64,000 bases of DNA from Mycobacterium decipiens (lineage in GTDB: Bacteria > Actinomycetota > Actinomycetes > Mycobacteriales > Mycobacteriaceae): positions 1,116,001 to 1,180,000 of the forward strand of contig NZ_OY970459.1 of the NCBI RefSeq assembly GCF_963853665.1, read 5' to 3'. Shown here piece by piece: positions 15,313 through 23,538 of the stretch (within the stretch, counting starts at the first letter, position 1; each line of letters opens with the position of its first letter). The notes below the pieces were generated by a model that worked only from the letters and a program-made list of their open reading frames with translations, was not told the DNA's origin and did not search any database. The position numbers were made by a program, and so were the translations under genes.

Positions 15313-17835
15313 TCAGCGCTTGAGCCGGATGCGCCACCAAACGATGGCGGAGTAGCCCACCGACAGCGCGGCGAGCATCGCCATGTCGAACACCCACGCG
15401 TTGCGCGAGTGTGTCCAGTGGCTGTCCTCGGGACTGAGCGAAGCGGGCACCAGCTCCCGCAGGTTGACCGTAGCGGCCGACGCCGCATAACCCCATCGCG
15501 CGGGTACCGCCCAGGACAACTGATCGAGCACGATCCGGTCGGTCACCGGGATCAGCCCCCCGGCCAGCACCAGCTGCAGCATCAGCGACACCACCAGCAG
15601 CGGCATGATCTGCTCGTTGGAGCGCGCGATCGACGACAGGATCAACCCGAGAATCGCCGAGGCCACACATGTCGCGGCGACGGCGACGAACAGTTCGAAG
15701 CTGGGATTGCCGAGCAGCACCGCCGGCTGGGTGGGTGCGCCCTTGCCCAGGAGCACAATGCCGGTCGCGATCGCTGCCTGGATGATCGCGAACACGCTGA
15801 ACACCGCGAGCTTGGCGCCAAGGTAGGCCCAGGTCGACAGGCCGACCGCCTGTTCGCGTCGGAAGATGGCACGCTCACCGATCAGGTCGCGGATGGTCAA
15901 GGCGGTGCCCATGAATACGGCCGCGATGGACAGCAGCGTCAAGATCTGGGCGGCTTCGTCGGGTGTCTGACTGGTCGGTTGGGCGATGTGGAACCCGGAG
16001 TCGCCCGGAACGGTCAGCGACAGCGCACCGAGGATGAACGGCAAACCCGCCAAGAATCCGAAGTAGGCACGGTCGGCGACGACGAGGCGAACCTGGCGGC
16101 GGGTGATCGTGGAGAACTGGCGGCGCACGCTGGTGTGCGCTGGGGCGCCCAGATCGCCCGGCGGCTGCGCCTGCGGGGGTGGGGGCGGACGGTTGCGGGC
16201 CAGGAAGCGGCGGTTGGCCTCGTCCGGGTCGGCCCCTACCTTCGCGAAAATCTGGGCCCAGTTAGTGCTTCCCATCGCCTCGCCGATCTGGCCGGGCGGG
16301 CCCAGGAACGCCGTCTTGCCGCCGGGCGCAATCAGCAGCACCTGATCGCAGACGTCGAGGTAGGCCAGCGAGTGGGTAACCACCAGCACCACCCGACCGG
16401 CGTCGGCAAGTTGGCGCAGCATCGTCATGACTTGTAGGTCCAGCGCGGGGTCCAGGCCGGTGGTGGGCTCGTCGAGGATCAGCAGGGACGGTCCGGTGAG
16501 CAGTTCCAGTGCCACCGAAGCGCGCTTGCGCTGGCCGCCGGACAGGTTGTCCACGCGGGTGTCGGCGTGCTTGGTCAGCTCGAGTTCGGCGAGCACCTGG
16601 GCGACGACCTGCTCTCGATCGGCCTTGCTGGTGTCGGGCGGCAACCGCAGCTCGGCGGCGTAGCCGAGTGCCTGGTTGATCGTCAGCTGCCGGTGCACGA
16701 CGTCGTCCTGGGGCACCATCCCGATCCTGCTGCGCAACGACGCGTACTCGGTGTGGATGTTGTGGCCCTCGAAGGTGACCGTGCCGGAGCTGGGGCTGGT
16801 GTACCCGGCGATCAGCCGCGACAGGGTGGTCTTGCCGGTACCGGAGCCCCCGATGATGGCGGTCAGGGTCCCGGGTCGGGCGGTCAGCGACACCTTCTCG
16901 AGCAGCCTTTTCCCGTTGATGCTGAAGTCGACCTGATGCACCTCCAGGCCGCCGACGCGTGTCGCGGCCTCGGTGCGGCGTACCAGCGCGCCTTCGGCGA
17001 ATACCAGGTCGACGTTGCCGATGGTGACCACGTCGCCGTCGGTCAGGATCGCCGAACCAACCCGGATCCCGTTGACGAAGGTCCCGTTGATGCTCTGCGC
17101 GTCGCGGATTTCCACCCCAAGGCGGGTCGGGGTCACGAACGCGTGGCGGCGTGACGCCAACACGTCGGAGATTACGATGTCGTTGTCGATCGCGCGACCG
17201 ATCCACGCGCCGCCCGCGGCCGTCTGCTCGAACTCCGACTCTGCCCCATGAACATTGACCATGCTGGTCGGAAACCGTGACGACGCGGACTCGGGTTGGC
17301 TGAGGTCGACCGGCGGAACGACCGGAAGCGCGGTTGTGCGCTGAACGTCGGCACTCGGATATGGGGGCCGAGGTGGTGGCGGAGGTTTCCAGGTGGACGG
17401 CCGTCGCGGCGGCGGGCCTGGCGCCGCGCGCGGCCGGTGCGCGGGCGTGGGACGCGACGACGGGTCGGCGGGCGGGGCAAGCCGGATGTGCTCGGTCGGC
17501 GGGAGCCGTCCGATGATGCCCTGGTGATGGCCGACCTCGAAGGTGATCCACGGCCCGGCGGGCTTCCCGATGTTGATGGTCAGGCCGTCATAAATGTCGA
17601 CCACCGCCACCCGCTGGCCGTCGACGAACATCCCGCTCTGCGAGTTGTTGTCGATCGCCATCCACTTGCCCTGATCGAAGCGCAGCAACAGATGCGCACG
17701 GGCGATCAGCGGGTGTGCGACACGCATGTCGGCGCGCAAATCACTGCCCACGACCACGTCGCGGCCCGCGGCGAAGCATTGCTGCGACCGGTCGGACCGA
17801 ACCGTCAGTACCGGCTGCAGGGGTCGGTTCATCAA
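15313..17835 (-). CDS. FHA-ABC exporter A (Rv1747-like, tandem copy with degenerate FHA1)
   Basis: This 840-residue fused exporter has FHA1 (about 25-85), a Pro-rich linker, FHA2 (about 210-270), an ABC ATPase (about 300-520) and a membrane domain with six predicted helices. FHA2 is canonical (IGRAIDNDIVISD, SRRHA, SINGTFVNG). FHA1 is not: the phosphothreonine-contacting Arg, Ser and Asn are Ser31, Ala45 and Ser67. Walker A is GGSGTGKTT, the signature LSGGQRKRAS, and Walker B LLILDEPTTGLDP. By recollection the best relative is Rv1747 (865 aa), a PknF substrate. No such pair sits at this locus in H37Rv. It lies 21 bp downstream of copy B in the same operon and shares a near-identical ATPase tract with it. 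The cargo is unknown. Confidence 0.92.
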   Translation of the reverse strand: MMNRPLQPVLTVRSDRSQQCFAAGRDVVVGSDLRADMRVAHPLIARAHLLLRFDQGKWMAIDNNSQSGMFVDGQRVAVVDIYDGLTINIGKPAGPWITFEVGHHQGIIGRLPPTEHIRLAPPADPSSRPTPAHRPRAAPGPPPRRPSTWKPPPPPRPPYPSADVQRTTALPVVPPVDLSQPESASSRFPTSMVNVHGAESEFEQTAAGGAWIGRAIDNDIVISDVLASRRHAFVTPTRLGVEIRDAQSINGTFVNGIRVGSAILTDGDVVTIGNVDLVFAEGALVRRTEAATRVGGLEVHQVDFSINGKRLLEKVSLTARPGTLTAIIGGSGTGKTTLSRLIAGYTSPSSGTVTFEGHNIHTEYASLRSRIGMVPQDDVVHRQLTINQALGYAAELRLPPDTSKADREQVVAQVLAELELTKHADTRVDNLSGGQRKRASVALELLTGPSLLILDEPTTGLDPALDLQVMTMLRQLADAGRVVLVVTHSLAYLDVCDQVLLIAPGGKTAFLGPPGQIGEAMGSTNWAQIFAKVGADPDEANRRFLARNRPPPPPQAQPPGDLGAPAHTSVRRQFSTITRRQVRLVVADRAYFGFLAGLPFILGALSLTVPGDSGFHIAQPTSQTPDEAAQILTLLSIAAVFMGTALTIRDLIGERAIFRREQAVGLSTWAYLGAKLAVFSVFAIIQAAIATGIVLLGKGAPTQPAVLLGNPSFELFVAVAATCVASAILGLILSSIARSNEQIMPLLVVSLMLQLVLAGGLIPVTDRIVLDQLSWAVPARWGYAASAATVNLRELVPASLSPEDSHWTHSRNAWVFDMAMLAALSVGYSAIVWWRIRLKR
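16447..16890. repeat. Gene-converted tract in FHA-ABC copy A (pairs with 18997-19440)
   Basis: This stretch of the ATPase domain matches 18997-19440 at a constant offset of 2550 bp, with about five mismatches in 444 bp by eye. An uninterrupted identical run spans 16553-16838. Outside the tract the two genes differ freely, including at third codon positions. The pattern indicates recent gene conversion between the tandem copies. Confidence 0.85.
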
Positions 17836-17856
17836 TTCAGATTATGCTGTGCGCGG

Positions 17857-20493
17857 TCAGTGGCGCTTGAGCCGCATTCTCCACCACACGATGCCGCTAT
17901 AGACGATGCACAGCACCCCGAGCATCGCCATGTCGAACAGCCATGCGCTCTTGGTGTGGTTCCAGTGCTGGTCCTTCGGGTCGGTCGGGCCGGGGGTCAG
18001 GCGGTGCACGTCGATGGTCGACGACGAGGCCGCGTAGCCCCACCGCGCGGGAGTGGCCCACGACAACTGGTCGAGGAGAAACCGGTTGGTCACCCAGATC
18101 ATTCCGCCGCAAAACACCAGCTGCGCCATGATGGCGACCACCAGCAGCGGCATGATCTGATCCTGGGAACGGGCGAGCGCCGACAGGGCCATGCCGAGGA
18201 TCGCCGAAGCCACACAGGTCGCGGCAACCGTGACGAACAGCTCGAAGCTAACGTTGCCGAGAATCACCGCATGGGCAATCGGCTGCCCCCAGCCGATCAG
18301 TGCGATTACGGTGGCGATCGCTGCCTGCGTCGTCGCAAACACGCTGAACACGACGATCTTGGCGGCCAGGTAGGCCCAGGTCGACAGGCCGACCGCCTGC
18401 TCACGCCGGAAAATGGGACGTTCGCCCACGAGGTCGCGGATGGTCAGCGCGGTACCCATGAACACCGCGCCGACGTTGAGCATGACCAGGATCTGTCCGG
18501 GCTGGTTGGGTGCGTTGCTGTTCGGGTCGGCGATGCCGAATCCGGTCTTGCCGCGAACGGTGAGCGTCAGCAGGCCGATGAGGAACGGCAGCACGGCCAG
18601 GAACACCGTGTAGCCACGGTCGGAGACGACCAGTCGGACCTGGCGGCGGGCGACGGTGGAGAACTGGTGAAACACGTCGGTGTGCACCGGTTCGCCCAAA
18701 TCGGCGGCCGGACTGGCTTCGGCGGCGGCCGGCGGTGGCCTGTTCTCGGCCAGGAAGCGGCGGTTCGCCGCGTCTGGATCGGCGCCCACCTTGGCGAAGA
18801 TGTCCGCCCAGTTGGTGGTCCCCATCGCCGGACCGATCTGGTCGGGCGGGCCCAGGAACGCCGTTTTGCCGCCGGGCGCAATCAGCAGCAGCTGATCGCA
18901 CACGTCGAGGTAGGACACCGAGTGCGTGACCACCAGCACCACCCGGCCGGCGTCGGCGAGCTGGCGCAGCATCATCATCACCTGACGGTCTAGCGCCGGG
19001 TCCAGGCCGGTGGTGGGCTCGTCGAGGATCAGCAGGGACGGTCCGGTGAGCAGTTCCAGTGCCACCGAAGCGCGCTTGCGCTGGCCGCCGGACAGCCTGT
19101 CGACGCGGGTGTCGGCGTGCTTGGTCAGCTCGAGTTCGGCGAGCACCTGGGCGACGACCTGCTCTCGATCGGCCTTGCTGGTGTCGGGCGGCAACCGCAG
19201 CTCGGCGGCGTAGCCGAGTGCCTGGTTGATCGTCAGCTGCCGGTGCACGACGTCGTCCTGGGGCACCATCCCGATCCTGCTGCGCAACGACGCGTACTCG
19301 GTGTGGATGTTGTGGCCCTCGAAGGTGACCGTGCCGGAGCTGGGGCTGGTGTACCCGGCGATCAGCCGCGACAGGGTGGTCTTGCCGGCGCCGGAGCCCC
19401 CGATGATGGCGGTCAGGGTCCCGGGTCGGGCGGTCAGCGAGATGTTGTCCAGGAGTTGCTTGCCCTGGTCGATGGCGAAGCAGACCGAGTTGACCTCCAG
19501 GCCGCCGACGCGTGTTGCGGCCTCGGTGCGGCGGACCAGGGTGCCGCGGTTGAAGGCCAGGTCTACGTTGCCGATGGTGACCACGTCGCCGTCGGTCAGG
19601 ATCGCCGACCCGACTCGGACGCCGTTGACGAAGGTCCCATTGACGCTGTGCGCGTCCCGGATCTCGGTGCCCAGCGGGGTCTGGGTCAAGAAGGCGTGAT
19701 GGCGCGAGGCCAACACGTCGGAGATGACGATGTCGTTGTCGGTGGCGCGCCCGATCGTGGCGGCACCTGCGGGCTTGTGCAGCGCCCCGGACCGGGACGG
19801 CAACAAGGCCTGAACCATCTTGGTCGCCAGGTTCCACACCTCGGGTGGCTGGGCGCCGGGGGCCAGCTGGGTGGGCGGTGCGTGCTGCGGTAGCCCCGCT
19901 GGTGCCGGGCCGGACAGCTGGGGGCGGGGCTGCAGGTGCGTCGGAGGTGGCTCCAAGCTGGTGGGATACCTGGGCGCCCGCGGCGTGGAGCTGCTCGGGT
20001 ATCTGGGTTGTCCGGACGTCCCCGTCGGGCGTTGAGGCGCAACAGGATAGGTCTGCGTTGGTGGCGAGGTCCAACTTGTCCGGCGTCCGGATTGGGGCGG
20101 CCCAGCCTGACCGGAGGGCCGGGCATCGGACGGCGTAACGATGCGCATGGACTCGGTTTCCGGCGGACGCCCGGCCATGCCCAGGTGCCGCCCGACCTCG
20201 AAGGTCAGCAACGGTCCGGCGGGGTTTCCGATGTTGACGCTCTGACCATCGTGGATCTCCACCACCGGCACCCGGTGACCGTTGCAGAAGGTCCCGTTCA
20301 GCGAACTGTTGTCGATGGCGAGCCACCGGCCCTGGTCGAACCGCAGCAAAAGATGCGCGCGGGAAATCAGCGGATGTGTGATGCGCATATCGGCGCGCAG
20401 GTCGCGTCCGATCACCACGTCGTGGCCCGCTGCGAAGGTGCGTTCTGACCCGTCGTACCGAACCGTCAGCGCTGGCGGCGGTGCTGCAGTCAT
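17857..20493 (-). CDS. FHA-ABC exporter B (Rv1747-like, tandem copy with intact FHA domains)
   Basis: This 878-residue protein has the same layout as its downstream neighbour: FHA1, a long Pro/Thr/Ser-rich linker, FHA2, an ABC ATPase and a six-helix membrane domain. Both FHA domains keep the phosphothreonine-binding residues. FHA1 has Arg30, Ser44 and Asn66 (VVIGRDLRADMRITHPLISR); FHA2 has TIGRATDNDIVISD and SVNGTFVNG. The ATPase has Walker A GGSGAGKTTLSRL, LSGGQRKRAS and LILDEPTTGLDP. The ABC2-type membrane part ends WWRMRLKRH. Many linker threonines are candidate targets for Ser/Thr kinases, as reported for Rv1747 and PknF, though no kinase gene is adjacent. It lies 29 bp after the Rv3359-like gene's stop side on the same strand. 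Confidence 0.93.
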   Translation of the reverse strand: MTAAPPPALTVRYDGSERTFAAGHDVVIGRDLRADMRITHPLISRAHLLLRFDQGRWLAIDNSSLNGTFCNGHRVPVVEIHDGQSVNIGNPAGPLLTFEVGRHLGMAGRPPETESMRIVTPSDARPSGQAGPPQSGRRTSWTSPPTQTYPVAPQRPTGTSGQPRYPSSSTPRAPRYPTSLEPPPTHLQPRPQLSGPAPAGLPQHAPPTQLAPGAQPPEVWNLATKMVQALLPSRSGALHKPAGAATIGRATDNDIVISDVLASRHHAFLTQTPLGTEIRDAHSVNGTFVNGVRVGSAILTDGDVVTIGNVDLAFNRGTLVRRTEAATRVGGLEVNSVCFAIDQGKQLLDNISLTARPGTLTAIIGGSGAGKTTLSRLIAGYTSPSSGTVTFEGHNIHTEYASLRSRIGMVPQDDVVHRQLTINQALGYAAELRLPPDTSKADREQVVAQVLAELELTKHADTRVDRLSGGQRKRASVALELLTGPSLLILDEPTTGLDPALDRQVMMMLRQLADAGRVVLVVTHSVSYLDVCDQLLLIAPGGKTAFLGPPDQIGPAMGTTNWADIFAKVGADPDAANRRFLAENRPPPAAAEASPAADLGEPVHTDVFHQFSTVARRQVRLVVSDRGYTVFLAVLPFLIGLLTLTVRGKTGFGIADPNSNAPNQPGQILVMLNVGAVFMGTALTIRDLVGERPIFRREQAVGLSTWAYLAAKIVVFSVFATTQAAIATVIALIGWGQPIAHAVILGNVSFELFVTVAATCVASAILGMALSALARSQDQIMPLLVVAIMAQLVFCGGMIWVTNRFLLDQLSWATPARWGYAASSSTIDVHRLTPGPTDPKDQHWNHTKSAWLFDMAMLGVLCIVYSGIVWWRMRLKRH
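18997..19440. repeat. Gene-converted tract in FHA-ABC copy B (pairs with 16447-16890)
   Basis: This is the partner of the 16447-16890 tract, with identity unbroken over 19103-19388 (286 bp). The few differences are a small cluster near 19096-19102 and two bases at 19389-19390; the latter swap Thr for Ala in Walker A. The offset is constant, so there are no indels. Confidence 0.85.
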
Positions 20494-20522
20494 TGCACCA
20501 ACTGTAGCTCGCGGACCGGCCG

Positions 20523-21716
20523 TTATCCGGTTTTGTCAGGCGCGCCGGTGACGACGCAGCGGGTGCGGCTGTAGATGGTGGGCATGCACTGGTTGCAATG
20601 CGTACACGCCGAGCGCGCCCGGTCGCCCTCGGCGGCGATCCGGTTGATCAAATCCGGCTCGGCCAGCAGAGCCCGGGCCATTGCAACGAACTGGAATCCC
20701 TGCGCCATCGCGAGGTCCATCGTCCGCCGGTTGGTGATGCCCCCCAGCAGGATCAGCGGCATCGTCAGCTCGGCGCGGAACAACCGCGCCTCGCGCAGCA
20801 GATAGGCGTCGCGGTAGGGGTACTGGCGGAGAAACTTCTTGCCCGTCATGCGCATGCCCCAGCGCAACGGGGGCTTGAATGCACCGGCGAACTCCTTGAT
20901 CGGCGCGTCGCCGCGAAACAAATACATCGGGTTGACCAGCGAACTGCCCGCGGTGAGTTCGATCGCGTCCAGCCCGCCGTCGTCCTGCAGCCAGTTGGCG
21001 GTGATCAGCGCCTCGTCGGTGGTGATGCCGCCGCGGATGCCGTCGGCCATGTTGAGCTTGGCGGTTACCGCGATCTGCTGGTTAACGGCGCGGCGGACGG
21101 CCAGCACCAAACCGCGCGCGACCTTCGCCCGGTTCTGCAACGATCCGCCGAACTCGTCGGCGCGGCGGTTAATCAGCGGGCTGAGAAATGCACTGGCCAG
21201 ATAGTTGTGGCCCAAATGGATTTCGACGGCGTCGAAGCCGGATTCGACGGCCAGGCGGGCGGCGTTGGCGTGCGCGTCGAGCACGTCATCGATGTCCTCG
21301 CGGGTCGCCTTCTTGGCGAACCGCATCGCGATCGGATTGAAGAACCGCACCGGCGCCAAAGCGGTGGCCCTGTTGGAGCGGGCGTCGGCCACCGGGCCGG
21401 CGTGGCCGATCTGCGCGCTCACCGCCGCCCCCTCGGCGTGGATCGCCTCGGTGAGCCGGCGCAGCCCCGGTAGGGCCTCGGGGCGCATCCAGATCTGGTT
21501 GCCAGCGGTGCGGCCGCCCGGGGAGACCGCACAGTAGGCGACGGTGGTCATGCCGACTCCACCCGCGGCGGGCTGGCGGTGGAATTCGATCAGATCGTCG
21601 GTCACCAGCGCGTCGGGCGTGCGCGCTTCGAAGGTTGCGGCCTTGATGACCCGGTTGCGCAGCGTGAGCGGGCCGAGTTTGGCCGGCGCCAACACGTCCG
21701 GGGCCATCTCACCCAT
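20523..21716 (-). CDS. Old-yellow-enzyme-type NADH:flavin oxidoreductase (Rv3359-like)
   Basis: This 397-residue protein is a single TIM-barrel flavoenzyme of the OYE/2,4-dienoyl-CoA reductase group. Visible features are [17 protein letters not shown] (FMN-binding start), [28 protein letters not shown] (catalytic His/Asn region, about 170-185) and LILLGGITN. The C-terminus has a cysteine cluster, CTHCNQC then a further Cys in RTRC. This resembles the [4Fe-4S] ligand set of dienoyl-CoA reductases, but the FAD/NAD domains that normally follow are absent. H37Rv Rv3359 (396 aa) has the same form. Substrate unknown. The toxin-antitoxin genes relJ and relK, which lie between this gene and folD in H37Rv, are missing here. 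Confidence 0.88.
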   Translation of the reverse strand: MGEMAPDVLAPAKLGPLTLRNRVIKAATFEARTPDALVTDDLIEFHRQPAAGGVGMTTVAYCAVSPGGRTAGNQIWMRPEALPGLRRLTEAIHAEGAAVSAQIGHAGPVADARSNRATALAPVRFFNPIAMRFAKKATREDIDDVLDAHANAARLAVESGFDAVEIHLGHNYLASAFLSPLINRRADEFGGSLQNRAKVARGLVLAVRRAVNQQIAVTAKLNMADGIRGGITTDEALITANWLQDDGGLDAIELTAGSSLVNPMYLFRGDAPIKEFAGAFKPPLRWGMRMTGKKFLRQYPYRDAYLLREARLFRAELTMPLILLGGITNRRTMDLAMAQGFQFVAMARALLAEPDLINRIAAEGDRARSACTHCNQCMPTIYSRTRCVVTGAPDKTG

Positions 21717-21820
21717 GTCAGGAGCCTAATGGCGATCGCAAGCGCGGCTGCATGGTGTCGCCGCCGAGCGCAGCGGGTCGCCATCGATGGCACCGCGGCG
21801 GACGTGCCAGACTGTCTGGC

Positions 21821-22666
21821 GTGGGCGCAATCACGCTGGACGGCAAGGCCACCCGCGACGAGATCTTCGTCGACCTGAAAAAGCGGGTGGCCGAATTGAC
21901 CGCATTGGGCCGCACGCCCGGGTTGGGCACCATCCTGGTGGGCGACGACCCCGGCTCGCAGGCCTATGTCCGCGGCAAGCACGCCGACTGCGCCAAGGTG
22001 GGCATCACCTCGATGCGCCGCGACCTGCCGGCCGACATCTCGACGGCCACACTCAACGAGACCATCGACGAACTGAACGCCAATCCGGACTGTACCGGTT
22101 ACATCGTGCAGTTGCCGCTGCCCAAGCACCTGGACGAGAACGCCGCACTGGCGCGCGTCGACCCGGACAAGGACGCCGACGGCCTGCATCCGACCAACCT
22201 GGGCCGGCTGGTTCTGGGCACCTCGGCGCCGCTGCCGTGTACCCCGCGCGGCATCGTGCACCTCCTGCGCCGCTACCAGGTCGAGATCGCTGGGGCCCAT
22301 GTGGTTGTCATCGGCCGCGGCGTGACGGTGGGCCGGCCGTTGGGGCTGCTGCTCACTCGCCGCTCCGAGAACGCCACGGTGACCTTGTGCCACACCGGAA
22401 CCCGCGACCTGCCCGCGTTGACCAGGCAGGCCGACATCATTGTGGCCGCGGTCGGTGTGCCGCATCTGCTGACCGCCGCCATGGTGCGTCCCGGTGCCGC
22501 GGTAGTCGACGTCGGTGTCAGCCGTACCGAGGGCGGCTTGGTCGGCGATGTGCATCCCGACGTGTGGGACGTCGCCGGTCACGTCTCGCCGAATCCCGGC
22601 GGCGTCGGGCCGCTGACCCGGGCGTTCCTGCTGACCAATGTCGTCGAGCTGGCCGAGCAACGATGA
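21821..22666 (+). CDS. folD: FolD, methylenetetrahydrofolate dehydrogenase/cyclohydrolase
   Basis: This 281-residue bifunctional enzyme oxidises 5,10-methylene-THF with NADP and hydrolyses the methenyl product to 10-formyl-THF, supplying one-carbon units for purines and formyl-methionine. Motifs are [28 protein letters not shown] with the catalytic Tyr-x-x-x-Lys, [27 protein letters not shown], and the nucleotide-binding [16 protein letters not shown]. The GTG start at 21821 yields the family length and matches the H37Rv start VGAI; the upstream in-frame extension is unconserved. The stop overlaps the next gene (ATGA, 22663-22666). Confidence 0.95.
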   Translation: MGAITLDGKATRDEIFVDLKKRVAELTALGRTPGLGTILVGDDPGSQAYVRGKHADCAKVGITSMRRDLPADISTATLNETIDELNANPDCTGYIVQLPLPKHLDENAALARVDPDKDADGLHPTNLGRLVLGTSAPLPCTPRGIVHLLRRYQVEIAGAHVVVIGRGVTVGRPLGLLLTRRSENATVTLCHTGTRDLPALTRQADIIVAAVGVPHLLTAAMVRPGAAVVDVGVSRTEGGLVGDVHPDVWDVAGHVSPNPGGVGPLTRAFLLTNVVELAEQR

Positions 22667-22956
22667 GCGTGCCGGCCGGGTTCGCGCGCGCTGTTCGCGC
22701 CCAATGGCCGATCCTGCTGGTTGGGTTGATCTTCGCGGTGGCGTTTGTGCTGGCGGGGGCCAACTTCTGGCGCCGTGGCGCGCTGCTGATCGGCATCGGC
22801 GTCGGGGTGGCGGCGGTGCTGCGGTTGATGTTGCCCGACGAACCGGCCGGCCTCTTGGTGGTGCGCGGCAAGGGGATCGACTTCGTGACGACGGTGACGG
22901 TCGGGGCGGCGATGGTTTATATCGCGTCGACGATCGACCCGTTGGGCACGGGCTGA
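22663..22956 (+). CDS. Small DUF3017-type membrane protein (Rv3355c-like)
   Basis: This 97-residue protein has three hydrophobic segments: [19 protein letters not shown] (about 15-33), [21 protein letters not shown] (about 37-57) and [18 protein letters not shown] (about 74-91). It is probably an integral membrane protein of the actinobacterial DUF3017 family, which is commonly placed directly behind folD. The start is in an ATGA overlap with folD, so translation is coupled. The DEPAGLL motif between helices 2 and 3 is typical. The function is unknown. It ends 4 bp before the convergent secreted protein. Confidence 0.82.
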   Translation: MSVPAGFARAVRAQWPILLVGLIFAVAFVLAGANFWRRGALLIGIGVGVAAVLRLMLPDEPAGLLVVRGKGIDFVTTVTVGAAMVYIASTIDPLGTG

Positions 22957-22960
22957 GCCG

Positions 22961-23320
22961 TTAGAACGCCGGGATACCGGTGGCGGCGCCGGCCAGCACC
23001 GTCGGGCAATACATCGAGATCGCGATGCTGGTGAAGGCCGCCGCCATCTCCGGGGACATGTTGTTGGTGCCGGTGACACTCGACGCCGCCGAGGCGAATG
23101 TCCCACCCTGCTTGGACAGCATCGGACACACGGAATGGCCCAGCGCAATCGCGTTTCCCGCGTCGCCGTAGTTGACGCCGGCGCTGTTCAGCGCGCTGAT
23201 GAAGGCGTTGTCGATGGAGTCCGCGTCGGCCGGTGCGGCGAATGCCGCGGCCACGGCGAGTAGCCCCGCGGCCCCGGCCAGCAGTCGAATTGTCAGCCGC
23301 CGACGGCGCCATGCCCGCAT
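22961..23320 (-). CDS. Secreted DUF732 protein (Rv3354-like)
   Basis: This 119-residue exported protein has an Arg-rich n-region (MRAWRRRRLTIR), a hydrophobic core LLAGAAGLLAVAAAFAAP and a likely signal-peptidase I site after ADA (about residue 34). The mature part is DUF732: DNAFISALNSAGVNYGD, then GHSVCPMLSKQGGT and SIAISMYCPTVL, with two cysteines probably forming a disulphide. By recollection H37Rv Rv3354 (129 aa) has a longer C-terminus and is reported to bind host COP9 subunit CSN5. The mature domain here has the same layout but ends GIPAF, without the extra tail. Confidence 0.85.
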   Translation of the reverse strand: MRAWRRRRLTIRLLAGAAGLLAVAAAFAAPADADSIDNAFISALNSAGVNYGDAGNAIALGHSVCPMLSKQGGTFASAASSVTGTNNMSPEMAAAFTSIAISMYCPTVLAGAATGIPAF

Positions 23321-23538
23321 GTCATTTCCTTGTCTTTATCGGAGTCCGTTTCGGGATGTCCGTTTCGGGATGCAACCGTAGGAACCTTTCTCTATCGCAG
23401 TCACATCGAGAACACGACGGGGTGAAGGTTTGCGCACTATGCCGTTGGGCCCGGTGGCCAGCATCGAACGACACGATCGGGTCACGCTACGCCGCGACAC
23501 GTTGGGCGACACTCGGTTTCGTCGGTTCGTCTGTAACA

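Noticed and set aside
15136..16437. A 433-codon plus-strand frame overlapping mfpA and the exporter
   Set aside because: Low-complexity Arg/Gly/Pro composition; it shadows two clear genes.
17296..18993. A 565-codon open frame antisense to the FHA-ABC genes
   Set aside because: In high-GC DNA the frame opposite a long gene is often open. It has no start site, no motif and reads as the reverse of the ABC genes.
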